From: Pseudomonadales bacterium
GTDB lineage: Bacteria > Pseudomonadota > Gammaproteobacteria > Pseudomonadales > Pseudohongiellaceae
Direction of reading: 5' to 3'
Length of the DNA: 64,000 nt
Assembly (NCBI GenBank): GCA_023257655.1
Contig: JALRBQ010000018.1
Coordinates: 1-64,000, forward strand
In this document: piece by piece, positions 8,803 through 17,818 of the stretch
Layout: the number at the start of each line of letters is the position of its first letter
How positions within the stretch are numbered: the first letter of the stretch is position 1
Position numbers and translations under genes: made by a program
The notes under the pieces: model-generated
What the model saw: only the letters and a program-made list of their open reading frames with translations
What the model was told of the DNA's origin: nothing
The model's database searches: none

Positions 8803-10028
8803 TGTTCTTCGCACTGATCGAAAGTTTTCGCTCTGCCATGGCTTCCATCTACGCCCATGGCCTGCGCAGTTTCCTCACCACACTCGGCATCGTCATCGGT
8901 GTGGCCAGCGTCATTGCGGTCGTCTCAGTCACTCAGGGCATGAGCTCGTTCATCGGCGACACCTTCGCGAGCCTGGGCTCCAACAGTCTCACGATTCAGT
9001 CCTACACGCCGTTTGAAGATCAGATGAAAGGCATTCGCTCCCGTCTCACCCCGGACGACCTGCGACTGATTGAGAAACGCGGTGAAGGCATCGCCTCGGT
9101 GACTCCGGTGCTGTTTGCGAATCGTACGGCGCAGGTTAAGTACGGATCACAAACCGCTTTCAGCCAGATCATGGGTACTACCTATGCCTATCAGGATGTG
9201 GCCCAGGCCTACACTGAGGTCGGTCGATTTCTCGCCGAGAGCGACAACACCACCCGGCGCCGGGTCGCCGTTATCGGTGACAAGGTCAGGGAAAATCTGA
9301 ACCTGCCCGAGAATCCCCTGGGCGAATACGTCGAGATCGGCGGCGAATGGTTCAAGGTCGTTGGCCTGCTGGAACCGAAAGGCGAGATCATGGGCTTTTC
9401 GCAGGATGACATTGTGCTGGTGCCCTATGCCACGATGCAGAGCCTGCAGGGAAATCGCACCCAGACCGACATCCAGATTCAGCTGAGCCTGAGCGAGACT
9501 GCCGATGTCGAAGAAGTCTCCGAGCAATTGTCGATGCTACTCCGCAATGCTCATGATCTCAGCAGTGAAGAGGATGACGATTTCGTGATCCAGACCGCCG
9601 AACAATTGATGGAGACCTTCGACACCGTGATTAATATGGTGACCATAGTGATCGGTGGCATCGTGAGCATCTCGCTACTGGTAGGCGGCATCGGCATCAT
9701 GAACATCATGCTTGTGTCGGTCACCGAGCGCACCCGCGAGATTGGCATCTGCAAGGCCATAGGCGCGAAACGTCATCACATTCTTCTGCAGTTTTTGATC
9801 GAAGCGCTGCTGCTGTCCCTGTTGGGCGGCCTGATCGGCCTCGCCATTGGCTATGGCCTCGGCACGGCGATCGCCAGCAGCATTCCAGGCTTCCCGAAGG
9901 CGGCGATTCCCCTGTGGTCGATTGTGCTGGCGCTGGGCTTCTCCGGATTTGTGGGCGTCTTGTTCGGCATCCTGCCCGCCGCCAAGGCAGCGAATCTCGA
10001 TCCCATCGAGGCCCTGCGCTACGAATAA
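8802..10028 (+). CDS. MacB-like ABC transporter permease
   Basis: A 408-residue permease with the N-terminal membrane helix (GLRSFLTTLGIVIGVASVIAVVSV), a periplasmic MacB_PCD domain (about residues 45-240) and a C-terminal FtsX domain with three membrane helices, including the family motif GGIGIMNIMLVSVTERTREIG. It couples ATP hydrolysis in the cytoplasm to movements of the periplasmic domain and adaptor. Fourth gene of the Yip1-adaptor-ATPase-permease unit. The outer-membrane channel is not encoded nearby. Confidence 0.92.
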
Positions 10029-10133
10029 CCCGGTAAATACGCCGGCGTCATGACTCCGCTGTCAATGCAGACCTGCACGCGAGTCTGTGGTAGGCTCGCG
10101 CTTCCTTAAACAGCTCCATGGCCAGCATTCATA

Positions 10134-10904
10134 GTGTTCAAGCATTCGATCGACCGCATTCCAGTAATTCTGATCCTTTCCCTCAGCATTATCGATTTCA
10201 TTCTCTATTTCAGCCTCGACAATCCCTATTGGCTGGGTCTGTATTTCTATCTGATGATCATACCAAAGTCGCAGATCTGCGCGTGGAATCACCATCATCA
10301 GCACGCGCCAACGTTTCGTTATACCTTCCTCAATCGCATCCTCGAGTTTTTCTATGCGCTGCACACGGGCGTCACAACCAATCTGTGGGTGCTGCATCAC
10401 GTGCTCGGGCATCACCACAATTATCTCGACCAGAAACTCGATCAATCCCGCTGGCAACGCAAATGCGGCACGGAAATGGGCGAACTGGAATACAGCCTGA
10501 TCACTACCGCTACCGCCTACTACCGGGGTTATCAGGTCGGTCGCCAGCATCCGCGTGAGCAACGGACGTTCGTGCTGTTTAGCCTCCTTACTCTCGGCAT
10601 GCTCATCGCGCTCATAGCCTACCGTCCGGTTCCGGCACTGTTCCTGTTTGTGCTGCCGATGGTAATGGGACTGTTTATTACTGCCTGGGCCACCTATGAG
10701 CATCATGCCGGGCTCAATACCGACGACAAGTTCGAAGCTTCCTTCAATAACCTCAACAAGTGGTATAACCTGTTTACCGGGAATCTCGGCTATCACACGG
10801 CACATCATTACAAGCAGGGTGTACACTGGTCGAAATTACCCAAGCTACACGCACAGATCGAACACCTCATCCCGGAACACCTGTTACGCAAGACCTGGGT
10901 CTGA
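10134..10904 (+). CDS. Membrane fatty acid desaturase family protein
   Basis: A 256-residue membrane enzyme with di-iron histidine boxes: WNHHHQH (first), HHVLGHHH (second) and HTAHH (third), with an extra EHHAG. The hydrophobic segments between the boxes fit the desaturase/hydroxylase fold. Substrate (acyl lipid, sterol or carotenoid) cannot be told. GTG 10134 opens the first membrane region; no good ribosome site or in-frame ATG is seen, so the start is uncertain. It stands alone and is followed by a strong bidirectional terminator. Confidence 0.82.
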   Translation: MFKHSIDRIPVILILSLSIIDFILYFSLDNPYWLGLYFYLMIIPKSQICAWNHHHQHAPTFRYTFLNRILEFFYALHTGVTTNLWVLHHVLGHHHNYLDQKLDQSRWQRKCGTEMGELEYSLITTATAYYRGYQVGRQHPREQRTFVLFSLLTLGMLIALIAYRPVPALFLFVLPMVMGLFITAWATYEHHAGLNTDDKFEASFNNLNKWYNLFTGNLGYHTAHHYKQGVHWSKLPKLHAQIEHLIPEHLLRKTWV

Positions 10905-10924
10905 CCCGAAAATTCACGGACACA

Positions 10925-10951
10925 AAAAAGCCAGCAATTGGCTGGCTTTTT
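10925..10951. terminator. Bidirectional rho-independent terminator
   Basis: AAAAAGCCAGC (10925-10935) pairs with GCTGGCTTTTT (10941-10951) around a five-base loop. A/U tracts lie on both sides. It serves the desaturase gene and the convergent DUF4097 operon. Confidence 0.9.
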
Positions 10952-10978
10952 CGAAGACCGGCGCTATCCGCCAGTTGA

Positions 10979-12181
10979 TCAGTTGCCGATTCGTACGATA
11001 TGGATGTCGCTGTTGCGAGTGCGCAGTGAGATGCGATCGCCACCACCGTTGATGTCGCCTCGACCCAGAATCACGTCATCGTCTTCCTGGATCGTAAGCG
11101 GGAAATCGGTGTAGATGCGGTAATCTCCGCGGCTGCGACGAGACACTTCCAGATTGGCATTGATCGTCACTCCCAGTGTCGTCGGAATGCGCACGGTAAC
11201 ATCGCCGCCGGCCGTTTCCAGATCCACTGAGCCGCCGATACTGCCATTGACATCACCCAGATCCACGTCGATGCGACCACCGGCGGTATCAGCACGCACC
11301 GGGCCAGTTGCACCGCGAATGCGAATGCTGCCACCAGAGGTGTCGGCATCAATGGGTCCGCCGCTGCCATCGATGGTGATATTACCGCCCGAGGTATCGG
11401 CCTCGATGCGGCTGGCACTGCCGGCAAGTGTGATATTGCCACCGGAGGTATCGGCTGACAGCGGGCCCATGGCCCAGCCTGCCCGAATGCTGCCGCCGGA
11501 GGTGTCCAGCACCACGCGACCGCCACCCTCACCCACCTCGATGTTGCCACCGGAGGTATCCGCGTAGATGTCGCCCGACACATTGCCAATGGTGATGCGA
11601 CCACCGGAGGTGTCGGCGTTTACCGAACCAATCACGTTGCCAACTGTAATGCTGCCGCCTGAGGTATCCACCTCAACATCTCCCTCAACGTCCAGGATTG
11701 AGATGCGACCGCCCAAGGTATCGGCGCGCACTGGACCACGCAAGACGTTGCCGATCTCAATATGACCGCCGCTCGTGTCGGCATTGATCGCGCCAGTGAT
11801 ATCGGCGATCTCGATGTGTCCACCGCCAGTGTCGATGCTCAGATTGTATTCCCGCGGCACATCCAGGGCGAATCCAATGCTGGAACCGCGGAAGTTGAAG
11901 AAACCATTGCGCTCGGAATCAGCCGTGATCAGAATCTCGTTGCCATTCTGCTCGACCTCAACATCGAATCCGGTGGTGTTGCGCACCCTTACTCGCACCC
12001 GATTCTCATCCCAGGTATTCACGTCTACGGCCCCGGCGTCACTGCGCAGATCCACATGACCACCAGGTTGCACGTCGAATTCCCTTTCGATGTCATCCGC
12101 GGCTGCGAAGGCCAAGGGTGACAGACTGGTGAGCGCCAGGCCTGCCAGCGTTCCCATAATCAGCGCTCTAGTTTGAGACAT
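10979..12181 (-). CDS. DUF4097 family exported beta-helix protein with DTSGG repeats
   Basis: A 400-residue protein with a signal peptide (ending PLAFAA, about residue 27) and a right-handed beta-helix built of about eleven 18-19-residue turns, each with the motif ADTSGGxIxIGNV or a close variant, capped by a C-terminal DUF4097 strand region. ATG 12181 follows GAAGG; the longer frame reads into the anti-sigma end. Such putative adhesin-like proteins often sit beside anti-sigma genes in bacteria and may be sensed at the envelope. It is probably the last gene of the ECF operon (37-base gap). Confidence 0.85.
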   Translation of the reverse strand: MSQTRALIMGTLAGLALTSLSPLAFAAADDIEREFDVQPGGHVDLRSDAGAVDVNTWDENRVRVRVRNTTGFDVEVEQNGNEILITADSERNGFFNFRGSSIGFALDVPREYNLSIDTGGGHIEIADITGAINADTSGGHIEIGNVLRGPVRADTLGGRISILDVEGDVEVDTSGGSITVGNVIGSVNADTSGGRITIGNVSGDIYADTSGGNIEVGEGGGRVVLDTSGGSIRAGWAMGPLSADTSGGNITLAGSASRIEADTSGGNITIDGSGGPIDADTSGGSIRIRGATGPVRADTAGGRIDVDLGDVNGSIGGSVDLETAGGDVTVRIPTTLGVTINANLEVSRRSRGDYRIYTDFPLTIQEDDDVILGRGDINGGGDRISLRTRNSDIHIVRIGN

Positions 12182-12218
12182 AGTAATGACCTTCTTTTCC
12201 AGTAACCTGTAACCAATG

Positions 12219-13190
12219 TTATAGCTCGCTACTTGCAGCATCAGCCGTGCCCTCCACTATGTTGCGCGCCTGTGTGCGGATGTATTCATTGCTGTCGGAT
12301 TCCATCTGCTGCCTGAAGACAGCCAGCGTCTCCGGATCCTGATACTTCGTTAGTGCCTGGAAGGCCTCCAGTCGCACTCCCGGATTGATATCCTCGCTAA
12401 GGGCATACCGCAGTGCATCCCGTACCCGATCCACCGAAGCCAGGGCGACGAGCGACTGCACAGCCTGATAGCGGACACCGGGATTCTCATCATTCCGCAA
12501 GACATAGATCAGTGCGTCCTGGACATCAGTGCCCGAGCTTACGGGCTGCAGGGCATTGATCGTATCCATCCGCGAGGCCGAGTCGATATCGTCCTGCAGC
12601 GCCACAGCCATCAGCTTGTGAATTTCACGATCAGCGACATTGCCCTGCACACGCGACTCCGAAGCCAGCGAGAACGACAAGTCGATTGCACCACTCGCCG
12701 CGTCGTACGAGTTAACCTTGAGCTGATAGATTTCATAATCATCGCTCTCGATCAATTGCAGAGGCGACAATTCGGCAGATGGCTCAGTGCCAGCTAAAAG
12801 GGCGGCGTCACCGCCGCGCGGATCTTCAGTTGCAATCAACATCCCGAGCACGAAGGTCGCTGCCATTGCCACTCCCTGGAAGGCCACTGTGAGTGGCCGC
12901 TGAGCCAGGGCTTGCAGCCAGGACTGCAGCGAAAACGCTGTGCGCTGCTCGCGCTGCAATGTCTGTTGCAGCATCCAGCGATTGCCCTGCAAACGCTCGG
13001 CGTCGATGCGCGGCTGAGTCCCGATCGGCAAGGTGCCATCGAGGCGCTCGGCGTCACGCAGCAGTGCCTGTAACTCGGGACTGCTCTGCAGTTCCCGTGC
13101 AAACGCCTGACGCTCGCGTTCGGTCATCTCACCATAGAGATAATCCATCAGCAGAAGCTGTAAACGTTCATTGTTGGTTGGCGTTGTCAT
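12219..13190 (-). CDS. Membrane anti-sigma factor with C-terminal HEAT repeats
   Basis: A 323-residue protein. Residues 1-80 form an anti-sigma-like helical domain (LLLMDYLYGEMTERERQAFARELQ), without the zinc HCC motif. A membrane helix follows (VAFQGVAMAATFVLGMLIA). The periplasmic part ends in three HEAT-type repeats (DALIYVLRNDENPGVRYQAVQSL, shortened: about 30 residues each). It probably holds the ECF sigma factor encoded upstream inactive, and the HEAT repeats may bind a periplasmic partner such as the DUF4097 protein. ATG 13190 has GGTGAG upstream. Confidence 0.78.
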   Translation of the reverse strand: MTTPTNNERLQLLLMDYLYGEMTERERQAFARELQSSPELQALLRDAERLDGTLPIGTQPRIDAERLQGNRWMLQQTLQREQRTAFSLQSWLQALAQRPLTVAFQGVAMAATFVLGMLIATEDPRGGDAALLAGTEPSAELSPLQLIESDDYEIYQLKVNSYDAASGAIDLSFSLASESRVQGNVADREIHKLMAVALQDDIDSASRMDTINALQPVSSGTDVQDALIYVLRNDENPGVRYQAVQSLVALASVDRVRDALRYALSEDINPGVRLEAFQALTKYQDPETLAVFRQQMESDSNEYIRTQARNIVEGTADAASSEL

Positions 13191-13227
13191 TGGTCTCACC
13201 TTCACCGTCAAGAATCCAAATAGTCAC

Positions 13228-13788
13228 TTAGTGGTAGTCTGCGAGTTGCACTTTCAGTTTTGCGCGTGCCCGAAACAGCACTACCTTTACCAGATTTTCC
13301 GTACAACTCATCACCTCGGCCGCTTCGCGTAACTTGAACCCTTGCTGATGGCACAGCACAAAGGCGATACGTTCGCGGTCCGTCAGTTTCGCCATGGCCT
13401 GGTTAATCTTCGCGCTCAATTCACTATCCAGCAGTTCCGCTTCTGGCGAGACACCCACCAGATATTCCTCTTCGTGCTGATATTCCGCCTGCACTGCAGC
13501 CAGTTTCTGCCAGGCCCGTTTCAGTTTGCGCCGGTTCGACAGCGCCGTGTTGACGACGATCTTGTACAACCAGGTGCTGAACTTGCTCTCCAGTTTGAAC
13601 TTGGGCAGTGCCCGGTACGCGGCCAGCATCGCATCCTGATAGATGTCATTGGCATCATCGGGGGTGTGGGCGAAGCCCGCCGCCACGGCCAGCATCGGCT
13701 GCTCGAGCAGGCGCACGAGCCGTTCAAAGGCGGCTGTATTGCCGGCTTGGGCCGCAACTAACAGTTCTTCTTCAATTTCCCGGAGCAA
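13228..13788 (-). CDS. ECF RNA polymerase sigma factor
   Basis: A 186-residue sigma-70 of the extracytoplasmic-function type. Region 2 is present (DANDIYQDAMLAAYRALPKF, then FSTWLYKIVVNTALSNRRK), as is region 4 (LTDRERIAFVLCHQQGFKLREAAEVMSCTENLVKVVLFRARAKL). TTG 13788 is preceded by AGGA at 8-bp spacing. It leads the operon sigma / anti-sigma / DUF4097, so it probably activates its own promoter and a stress or envelope regulon. The ligand or stress is unknown. Confidence 0.9.
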   Translation of the reverse strand: MLREIEEELLVAAQAGNTAAFERLVRLLEQPMLAVAAGFAHTPDDANDIYQDAMLAAYRALPKFKLESKFSTWLYKIVVNTALSNRRKLKRAWQKLAAVQAEYQHEEEYLVGVSPEAELLDSELSAKINQAMAKLTDRERIAFVLCHQQGFKLREAAEVMSCTENLVKVVLFRARAKLKVQLADYH

Positions 13789-13908
13789 GCGTCAAATCCT
13801 GTTTTTCGCTGTCTGCACATCACAGCAGGTTACGCGTTCAGGGATTAGAGTGTACTGGACCGCAAAGGGTTAACAACCGGAGGGGAAATATTGAGGGCTT
13901 TTGGCAGG

Positions 13909-13937
13909 AAAAAAGCGCCGGGCATTACTGCCCGGCG
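13909..13937 (-). terminator. Rho-independent terminator of the small exported protein gene
   Basis: On the minus strand a perfect 9-bp stem CGCCGGGCA/TGCCCGGCG with a GTAA loop is followed by six U residues. It lies 35 bases after the stop at 13972. Confidence 0.9.
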
Positions 13938-13971
13938 AGTCTTACGGTCTAGCTGGAGATGGTGAGGCCGA

Positions 13972-14313
13972 TCAGGCCCCATGGGGAGCAGCATCTTGGC
14001 CTGGGCGCGGGCGTTGGCCGCCATTCGGGCGGGGACCCTGACCTTGACCCTGGCCCTGACGCGGACGATTGCCCTGAGCCTGTTGGCGGCGTTCGCGGAG
14101 GGCAGCGCGCTGTTCGTCGGTGAGACCCTCCATACGCTTCTGCATTTCTTCCCGACGCGCCTGGCGCTCCTCGGGGCTGAGTTGACGAAATTCCTCGAGA
14201 CGCGCCTGCCGCTTGGCGGCAGCGTCGCCGGCATCGGGCTCTTGAGCCTGTACCGACGGCATCGCCGCCAATAGCAGGCAACCTGTAACCAAGAATGTGG
14301 AAATACTTCTCAT
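13972..14313 (-). CDS. Small exported Gln/Arg-rich protein
   Basis: A 113-residue protein with a clear signal peptide (cleavage after SVQA, about residue 23), then a charged helical region (QARLEEFRQLSPEERQARREEM) and a low-complexity tail of GQGQG and PRPNGG repeats. The helix pattern LSPEERQARREEMQKRMEGLTDEQR resembles Spy/CpxP-like or DUF3106-like periplasmic proteins; shorter quotes of it do not settle the family. ATG follows AGGAGA. It sits upstream of the ECF operon on the same strand but has its own terminator. Confidence 0.7.
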   Translation of the reverse strand: MRSISTFLVTGCLLLAAMPSVQAQEPDAGDAAAKRQARLEEFRQLSPEERQARREEMQKRMEGLTDEQRAALRERRQQAQGNRPRQGQGQGQGPRPNGGQRPRPGQDAAPHGA

Positions 14314-14576
14314 GACGAATCTCCTGTGTGATTAATGAGTTCCCCGATTCATTCAGGGGCGACAGGAGTAATAACGCAGTCGCGCAGCTTCCGTTGACAG
14401 CGGCTAGACAGTAGCAGGTCGACCTCGCTTCGAAGAGTATTTGTCCCCTCCTGGCCCGTCCGGCGCTTGCTTTCACCTCCTGAATACCGTCAAATCCAGC
14501 ATTGATTACTGCCGAATCGGCCGCATCTTCAAGTCAAGTGCAGCTGATTTGCTCTGCAGCATCCGGGAGGCTACCC

Positions 14577-15029
14577 ATGGATATGACTTTGCTCTACTGG
14601 CACTGGATTGTAATCGGGATCGTGCTGATGCTGGCCGAGATTTTTGTCGGCTCGTTCTTCATTCTCTGGTTTGGCGCTGCCGCCGTCGTCATCGGCGTTG
14701 TGTTGGTGGTATTTCCCGGTGTCACTACCGGCATCCAGGTGCTCTCCTGGGGTCTGCTTTCCACAGGATTTGCCATCGGCTGGTTCCGCTTCCTCAAACC
14801 GCTCTCGACCGACAAGACCAAGGCCGGCCTGTCCCGGGAAACCCTGCTCGGGGAAATTGGTCAGGTATTGTCTCCACCCAACGGCGAGAAGCGTGGCACT
14901 GTGCGCTTTCCTGCACCGGTACTAGGTTCTGACGAATGGCAGATCATCTCGCAAGACTCGCTTAATCCCGGCGACCGCGTCAGCGTCGTCGATGTCTCAG
15001 GCAATTCCCTGATCGTCACCAAGGCCTGA
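14577..15029 (+). CDS. NfeD family membrane protein
   Basis: A 150-residue protein with two to three N-terminal membrane helices (WIVIGIVLMLAEIFVGSFFILWFGAAA) and a C-terminal OB-fold domain ending VSVVDVSGNSLIVTKA, typical of short NfeD proteins. Such proteins pair with SPFH/stomatin proteins, as here with the next gene 28 bases on. The pair is thought to organise membrane microdomains and support quality control. ATG 14577 has GGGAGG 6 bases upstream; a second ATG lies two codons later. Confidence 0.88.
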   Translation: MDMTLLYWHWIVIGIVLMLAEIFVGSFFILWFGAAAVVIGVVLVVFPGVTTGIQVLSWGLLSTGFAIGWFRFLKPLSTDKTKAGLSRETLLGEIGQVLSPPNGEKRGTVRFPAPVLGSDEWQIISQDSLNPGDRVSVVDVSGNSLIVTKA

Positions 15030-15057
15030 TCAGCACCACAAACAGAGGAAATTTGTT

Positions 15058-15909
15058 ATGGAACCGGGAATCATCATTGCGATCGCAATCTTTATCTTCT
15101 TTCTTGTTACCGTGGCGCAGGGCGTCCGTCAGGTCCCACAGGGTTATAAGTGGGTCGTGCAACGACTCGGCAAATATTCCTCTTCGCTCAACCCCGGTCT
15201 GAATTTCATCATTCCCTATATCGATGCCGTCGCCTACAAAGTGACGACGAAAGATATCGTGCTGGATATTCCCTCACAGGAAGTCATCACGATGGATAAC
15301 GCGGTGCTTGTCACCAACGCAGTCGCCTACATCAATATCGTCTCACCGGAGAAGGCTGTCTACGGCGTTGAGAACTATGTCGTGGCGATTCAGACGCTGG
15401 TCCAGACCTCACTCCGATCCATCGTCGGCGAAATGAGCCTCGATGCTGCCCTGTCGTCCCGCGACCACATCAAAGCGAAATTGAAGGCGGCTATTTCCGA
15501 TGACATCGCCGACTGGGGCATTACGCTGAAGACTGTTGAAATCCAGGACATCAATCCTTCGGCCACCATGCAACAGGCGATGGAAGAACAGGCTGCCGCC
15601 GAGCGCGCCCGGCGCGCCACCGTCACCCGAGCCGACGGCGAAAAGCAGGCGGCCATTCTCAAGGCGGAAGGCGAATTGGAAGCCTCCCGTCGCAACGCCG
15701 AGGCTCAGGTCGTGCTGGCCAAGGCCAGCAAGGAAGCGATCTCTCTGGTGACCGACGCCATCGGCGAGCGGGAATTACCGGTCGTCTATCTGCTGGGCGA
15801 GAAATACATCAGCTCGCTGCAGAATCTCTCGAGCTCGGACAACGCGAAATTCGTGGTGTTCCCGGCGGATATCCCCACTGCCCTGCAGGGCATGCTCGGC
15901 AAGAAATAA
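15058..15909 (+). CDS. SPFH/band 7 (stomatin-like) protein, QmcA type
   Basis: A 283-residue protein with one N-terminal membrane helix (IIIAIAIFIFFLVTVAQG), an SPFH domain (QVPQGYKWVVQRLGKYSSSL to ITLKTVEIQDINPS) and a long Ala/Glu-rich coiled coil (AMEEQAAAERARRATVTRADGE region) as in stomatins. A Shine-Dalgarno GAGGAA lies before the ATG. With NfeD it forms the widespread pair resembling E. coli ybbJ/qmcA, acting in the inner membrane, possibly with FtsH-type proteases. Confidence 0.92.
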   Translation: MEPGIIIAIAIFIFFLVTVAQGVRQVPQGYKWVVQRLGKYSSSLNPGLNFIIPYIDAVAYKVTTKDIVLDIPSQEVITMDNAVLVTNAVAYINIVSPEKAVYGVENYVVAIQTLVQTSLRSIVGEMSLDAALSSRDHIKAKLKAAISDDIADWGITLKTVEIQDINPSATMQQAMEEQAAAERARRATVTRADGEKQAAILKAEGELEASRRNAEAQVVLAKASKEAISLVTDAIGERELPVVYLLGEKYISSLQNLSSSDNAKFVVFPADIPTALQGMLGKK

Positions 15910-15962
15910 ACCACCGCTCCTGGTTCTGCCATTACCGGCCACACCAAGGTTGCAAACGCAAT

Positions 15963-15977
15963 TGAGAATTATTAGCA
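15963..15977 (+). promoter_or_regulatory. Fur-type box upstream of the PepSY gene
   Basis: TGAGAATTATTAGCA matches the 7-1-7 Fur consensus TGATAAT-N-ATTATCA at 12 of 14 positions. It lies 32 bases before the PepSY start, suggesting iron repression. A short inverted repeat (CAAGAC at 15982, GTCTTG at 16001) follows before the start codon. Confidence 0.65.
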
Positions 15978-16008
15978 TTAGCAAGACTTTTAGCAATGCG
16001 GTCTTGTC

Positions 16009-17187
16009 ATGGTTCGTTCAATCCTGTTCTGGTTACACCTCGCCAGCGGCGTCCTCACGGGTCTCGTTATCCTGATGATGTCAGCCACAGGCGTCATTCT
16101 CACCTATGAACGCCAGTTGCTCGCCCTGGAAGACAGCGTCTATGCCCGGGTTCCAGCCGCATCCGAGACCCGCCTGAGCCTGGACGCGCTGCTCGACCGC
16201 GCCGCACTCGACGACTTCGCTCCCGACCGCATCACTGTCAGCGCCGACCCCACGGATGCCGTCGTCTTCGCCGCGGGCCGTGATCGCACGGAATACCTCG
16301 ATCCCTATTCGGGCGTCGCCTATACCCAACACGACGGTGGCCTGCGACGCTTCCTCGGCAGCGTCCGCGGCCTCCACCGCTGGTTTAATGCCACAGGCGA
16401 GAACCGGGACCGCGCCCGAATGATAACCGGCACCAGCAACCTGTTATTCCTGTTTCTGATTTGCAGCGGACTGTATCTGTGGCTGCCGAAACTGATCACA
16501 GCCGCCACCCTGCGCGCCCGATTGTGGTTGCAGCCGAAGCCGGCGACTTCGACGGCGCGTTATTTCAACTGGCACCATGTCTTCGGCATCTGGGCAGCCC
16601 TGCCCCTGCTGGTGATCGTGGCAACGGCAACCGTCTTCTATTACTCCTGGGCCAATGCGCTGGTGTATCGACTCGCTGGCGAATCCCCGCCTCAACGTGG
16701 CGGGGTAGCCGTGGCCGATCGTGTCGAGGCGGCTGAGGCTCCAGCCCCCTTGCTGCCTCTGCAAACCCTGTTCGAATCTGCGACACAGCAGGTGGATGAT
16801 TGGCGCAGCATTGCCATCACGCTGCCACCGACAGCTTCCAGCTCCCGGGTCAACTTCAGCATCGATCAGGGCAATGGGGGACAGCCGCAGAAACGGCACA
16901 CACTTACTCTGAATGGCACCACAGGAGAGGTCGCCGAATGGGCCCCGTTCTCGAGTCAGTCGACCGGTCGCCAGGCCCGTTCCTGGGTGCGCTTCCTGCA
17001 CACCGGGGAGGCACTCGGTATCGTCGGTCAGACGGTCGCCGGTCTCGCCTCACTCGCCGCCGTCTTGATGGTCTGGAGCGGCCTGTTACTCGCCCTACAA
17101 CGACTGTTGCGATATTTCAAGCGTCGCCGTGGTTTGGCAAGGTCAGCCACGCGCCTGGCGACGATGCCCCTGGGCGAATCCCGCTAG
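16009..17187 (+). CDS. PepSY-associated TM protein (probable siderophore/iron reductase)
   Basis: A 392-residue inner-membrane protein of the PepSY_TM (PiuB-like) family: first helix with a heme-type His region (ILFWLHLASGVLTGLVILMM), GLHRWF motif after about 120 residues, FNWHHVFGIW in the middle, and a final helix (VWSGLLLALQRLLRYFKRRR). Conserved His residues in LHLASG, LHRWF and WHHVFG are the likely heme ligands. Members sit with TonB-dependent siderophore receptors and reduce ferric siderophores; here no receptor is adjacent, but a Fur-type box precedes the gene. Confidence 0.85.
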   Translation: MVRSILFWLHLASGVLTGLVILMMSATGVILTYERQLLALEDSVYARVPAASETRLSLDALLDRAALDDFAPDRITVSADPTDAVVFAAGRDRTEYLDPYSGVAYTQHDGGLRRFLGSVRGLHRWFNATGENRDRARMITGTSNLLFLFLICSGLYLWLPKLITAATLRARLWLQPKPATSTARYFNWHHVFGIWAALPLLVIVATATVFYYSWANALVYRLAGESPPQRGGVAVADRVEAAEAPAPLLPLQTLFESATQQVDDWRSIAITLPPTASSSRVNFSIDQGNGGQPQKRHTLTLNGTTGEVAEWAPFSSQSTGRQARSWVRFLHTGEALGIVGQTVAGLASLAAVLMVWSGLLLALQRLLRYFKRRRGLARSATRLATMPLGESR

Positions 17188-17265
17188 ACAGTCGTCAATC
17201 CCTCGTTGCACGCCGGTTGGACTTTCGTTAGCCCCACTACTGTCGCGCTTGCCTGCTAACGACGC

Positions 17266-17703
17266 TCACGAATAGATGAGGAATGACCGTGTGCGGATAG
17301 TGCGCAGCGTCAGATAGCAAACGAGTCCGACCGGTCCCAACAGAAAGGTGAGCACGAGGCACGGTACCATCATCCAGTGCGGAATACCCTTGCGCTGTGA
17401 ATCCTGTAGCTCCCAACTGCCGATGAACAGATCAAATGCGAGGTAGTGGATCCAGCCGATCAGAACGGCATAGGGAGCAGTGAACAACTGCATCACCCCA
17501 TACAGGGAACCGAAACCGCCGTCCTCCGGCCCCTCGAAACCAATCAGCAGGAACAGGACCAGATAACACAGTCCTAGCAAAAACGGGATCAGCCCGGCAC
17601 TGACGAGTCCCAGCGTCCATTTCCAACGCGGCAACACCAGCAGCAATAACCAGCCCGGCAAGACTGCAAGATTGAAAATGCTGAACAGAAGATCGGCTGA
17701 CAT
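17266..17703 (-). CDS. ABA4-like (DUF4281) membrane protein
   Basis: A 145-residue protein with four membrane helices and the family motifs LPGWLLLLVLP, GWIHYLAFDLFIGSWE and GIPHWMMVPCLVLTFLLGPVG. ABA4 of plants is needed for neoxanthin synthesis; the role of bacterial members is unknown. Length is typical. It is a single gene between the PepSY and YdeI genes, in opposite orientation to both. Confidence 0.85.
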   Translation of the reverse strand: MSADLLFSIFNLAVLPGWLLLLVLPRWKWTLGLVSAGLIPFLLGLCYLVLFLLIGFEGPEDGGFGSLYGVMQLFTAPYAVLIGWIHYLAFDLFIGSWELQDSQRKGIPHWMMVPCLVLTFLLGPVGLVCYLTLRTIRTRSFLIYS

Positions 17704-17818
17704 GATTACACTCCCCCAGATGGTGAAGGCACAGGGTAGATCATTCGGCCAATTGCAGTAAACTGATCCCTGGACTCACTTCCGGACATAGCACCGGAAC
17801 TCGCCTGGGCATGCACTG

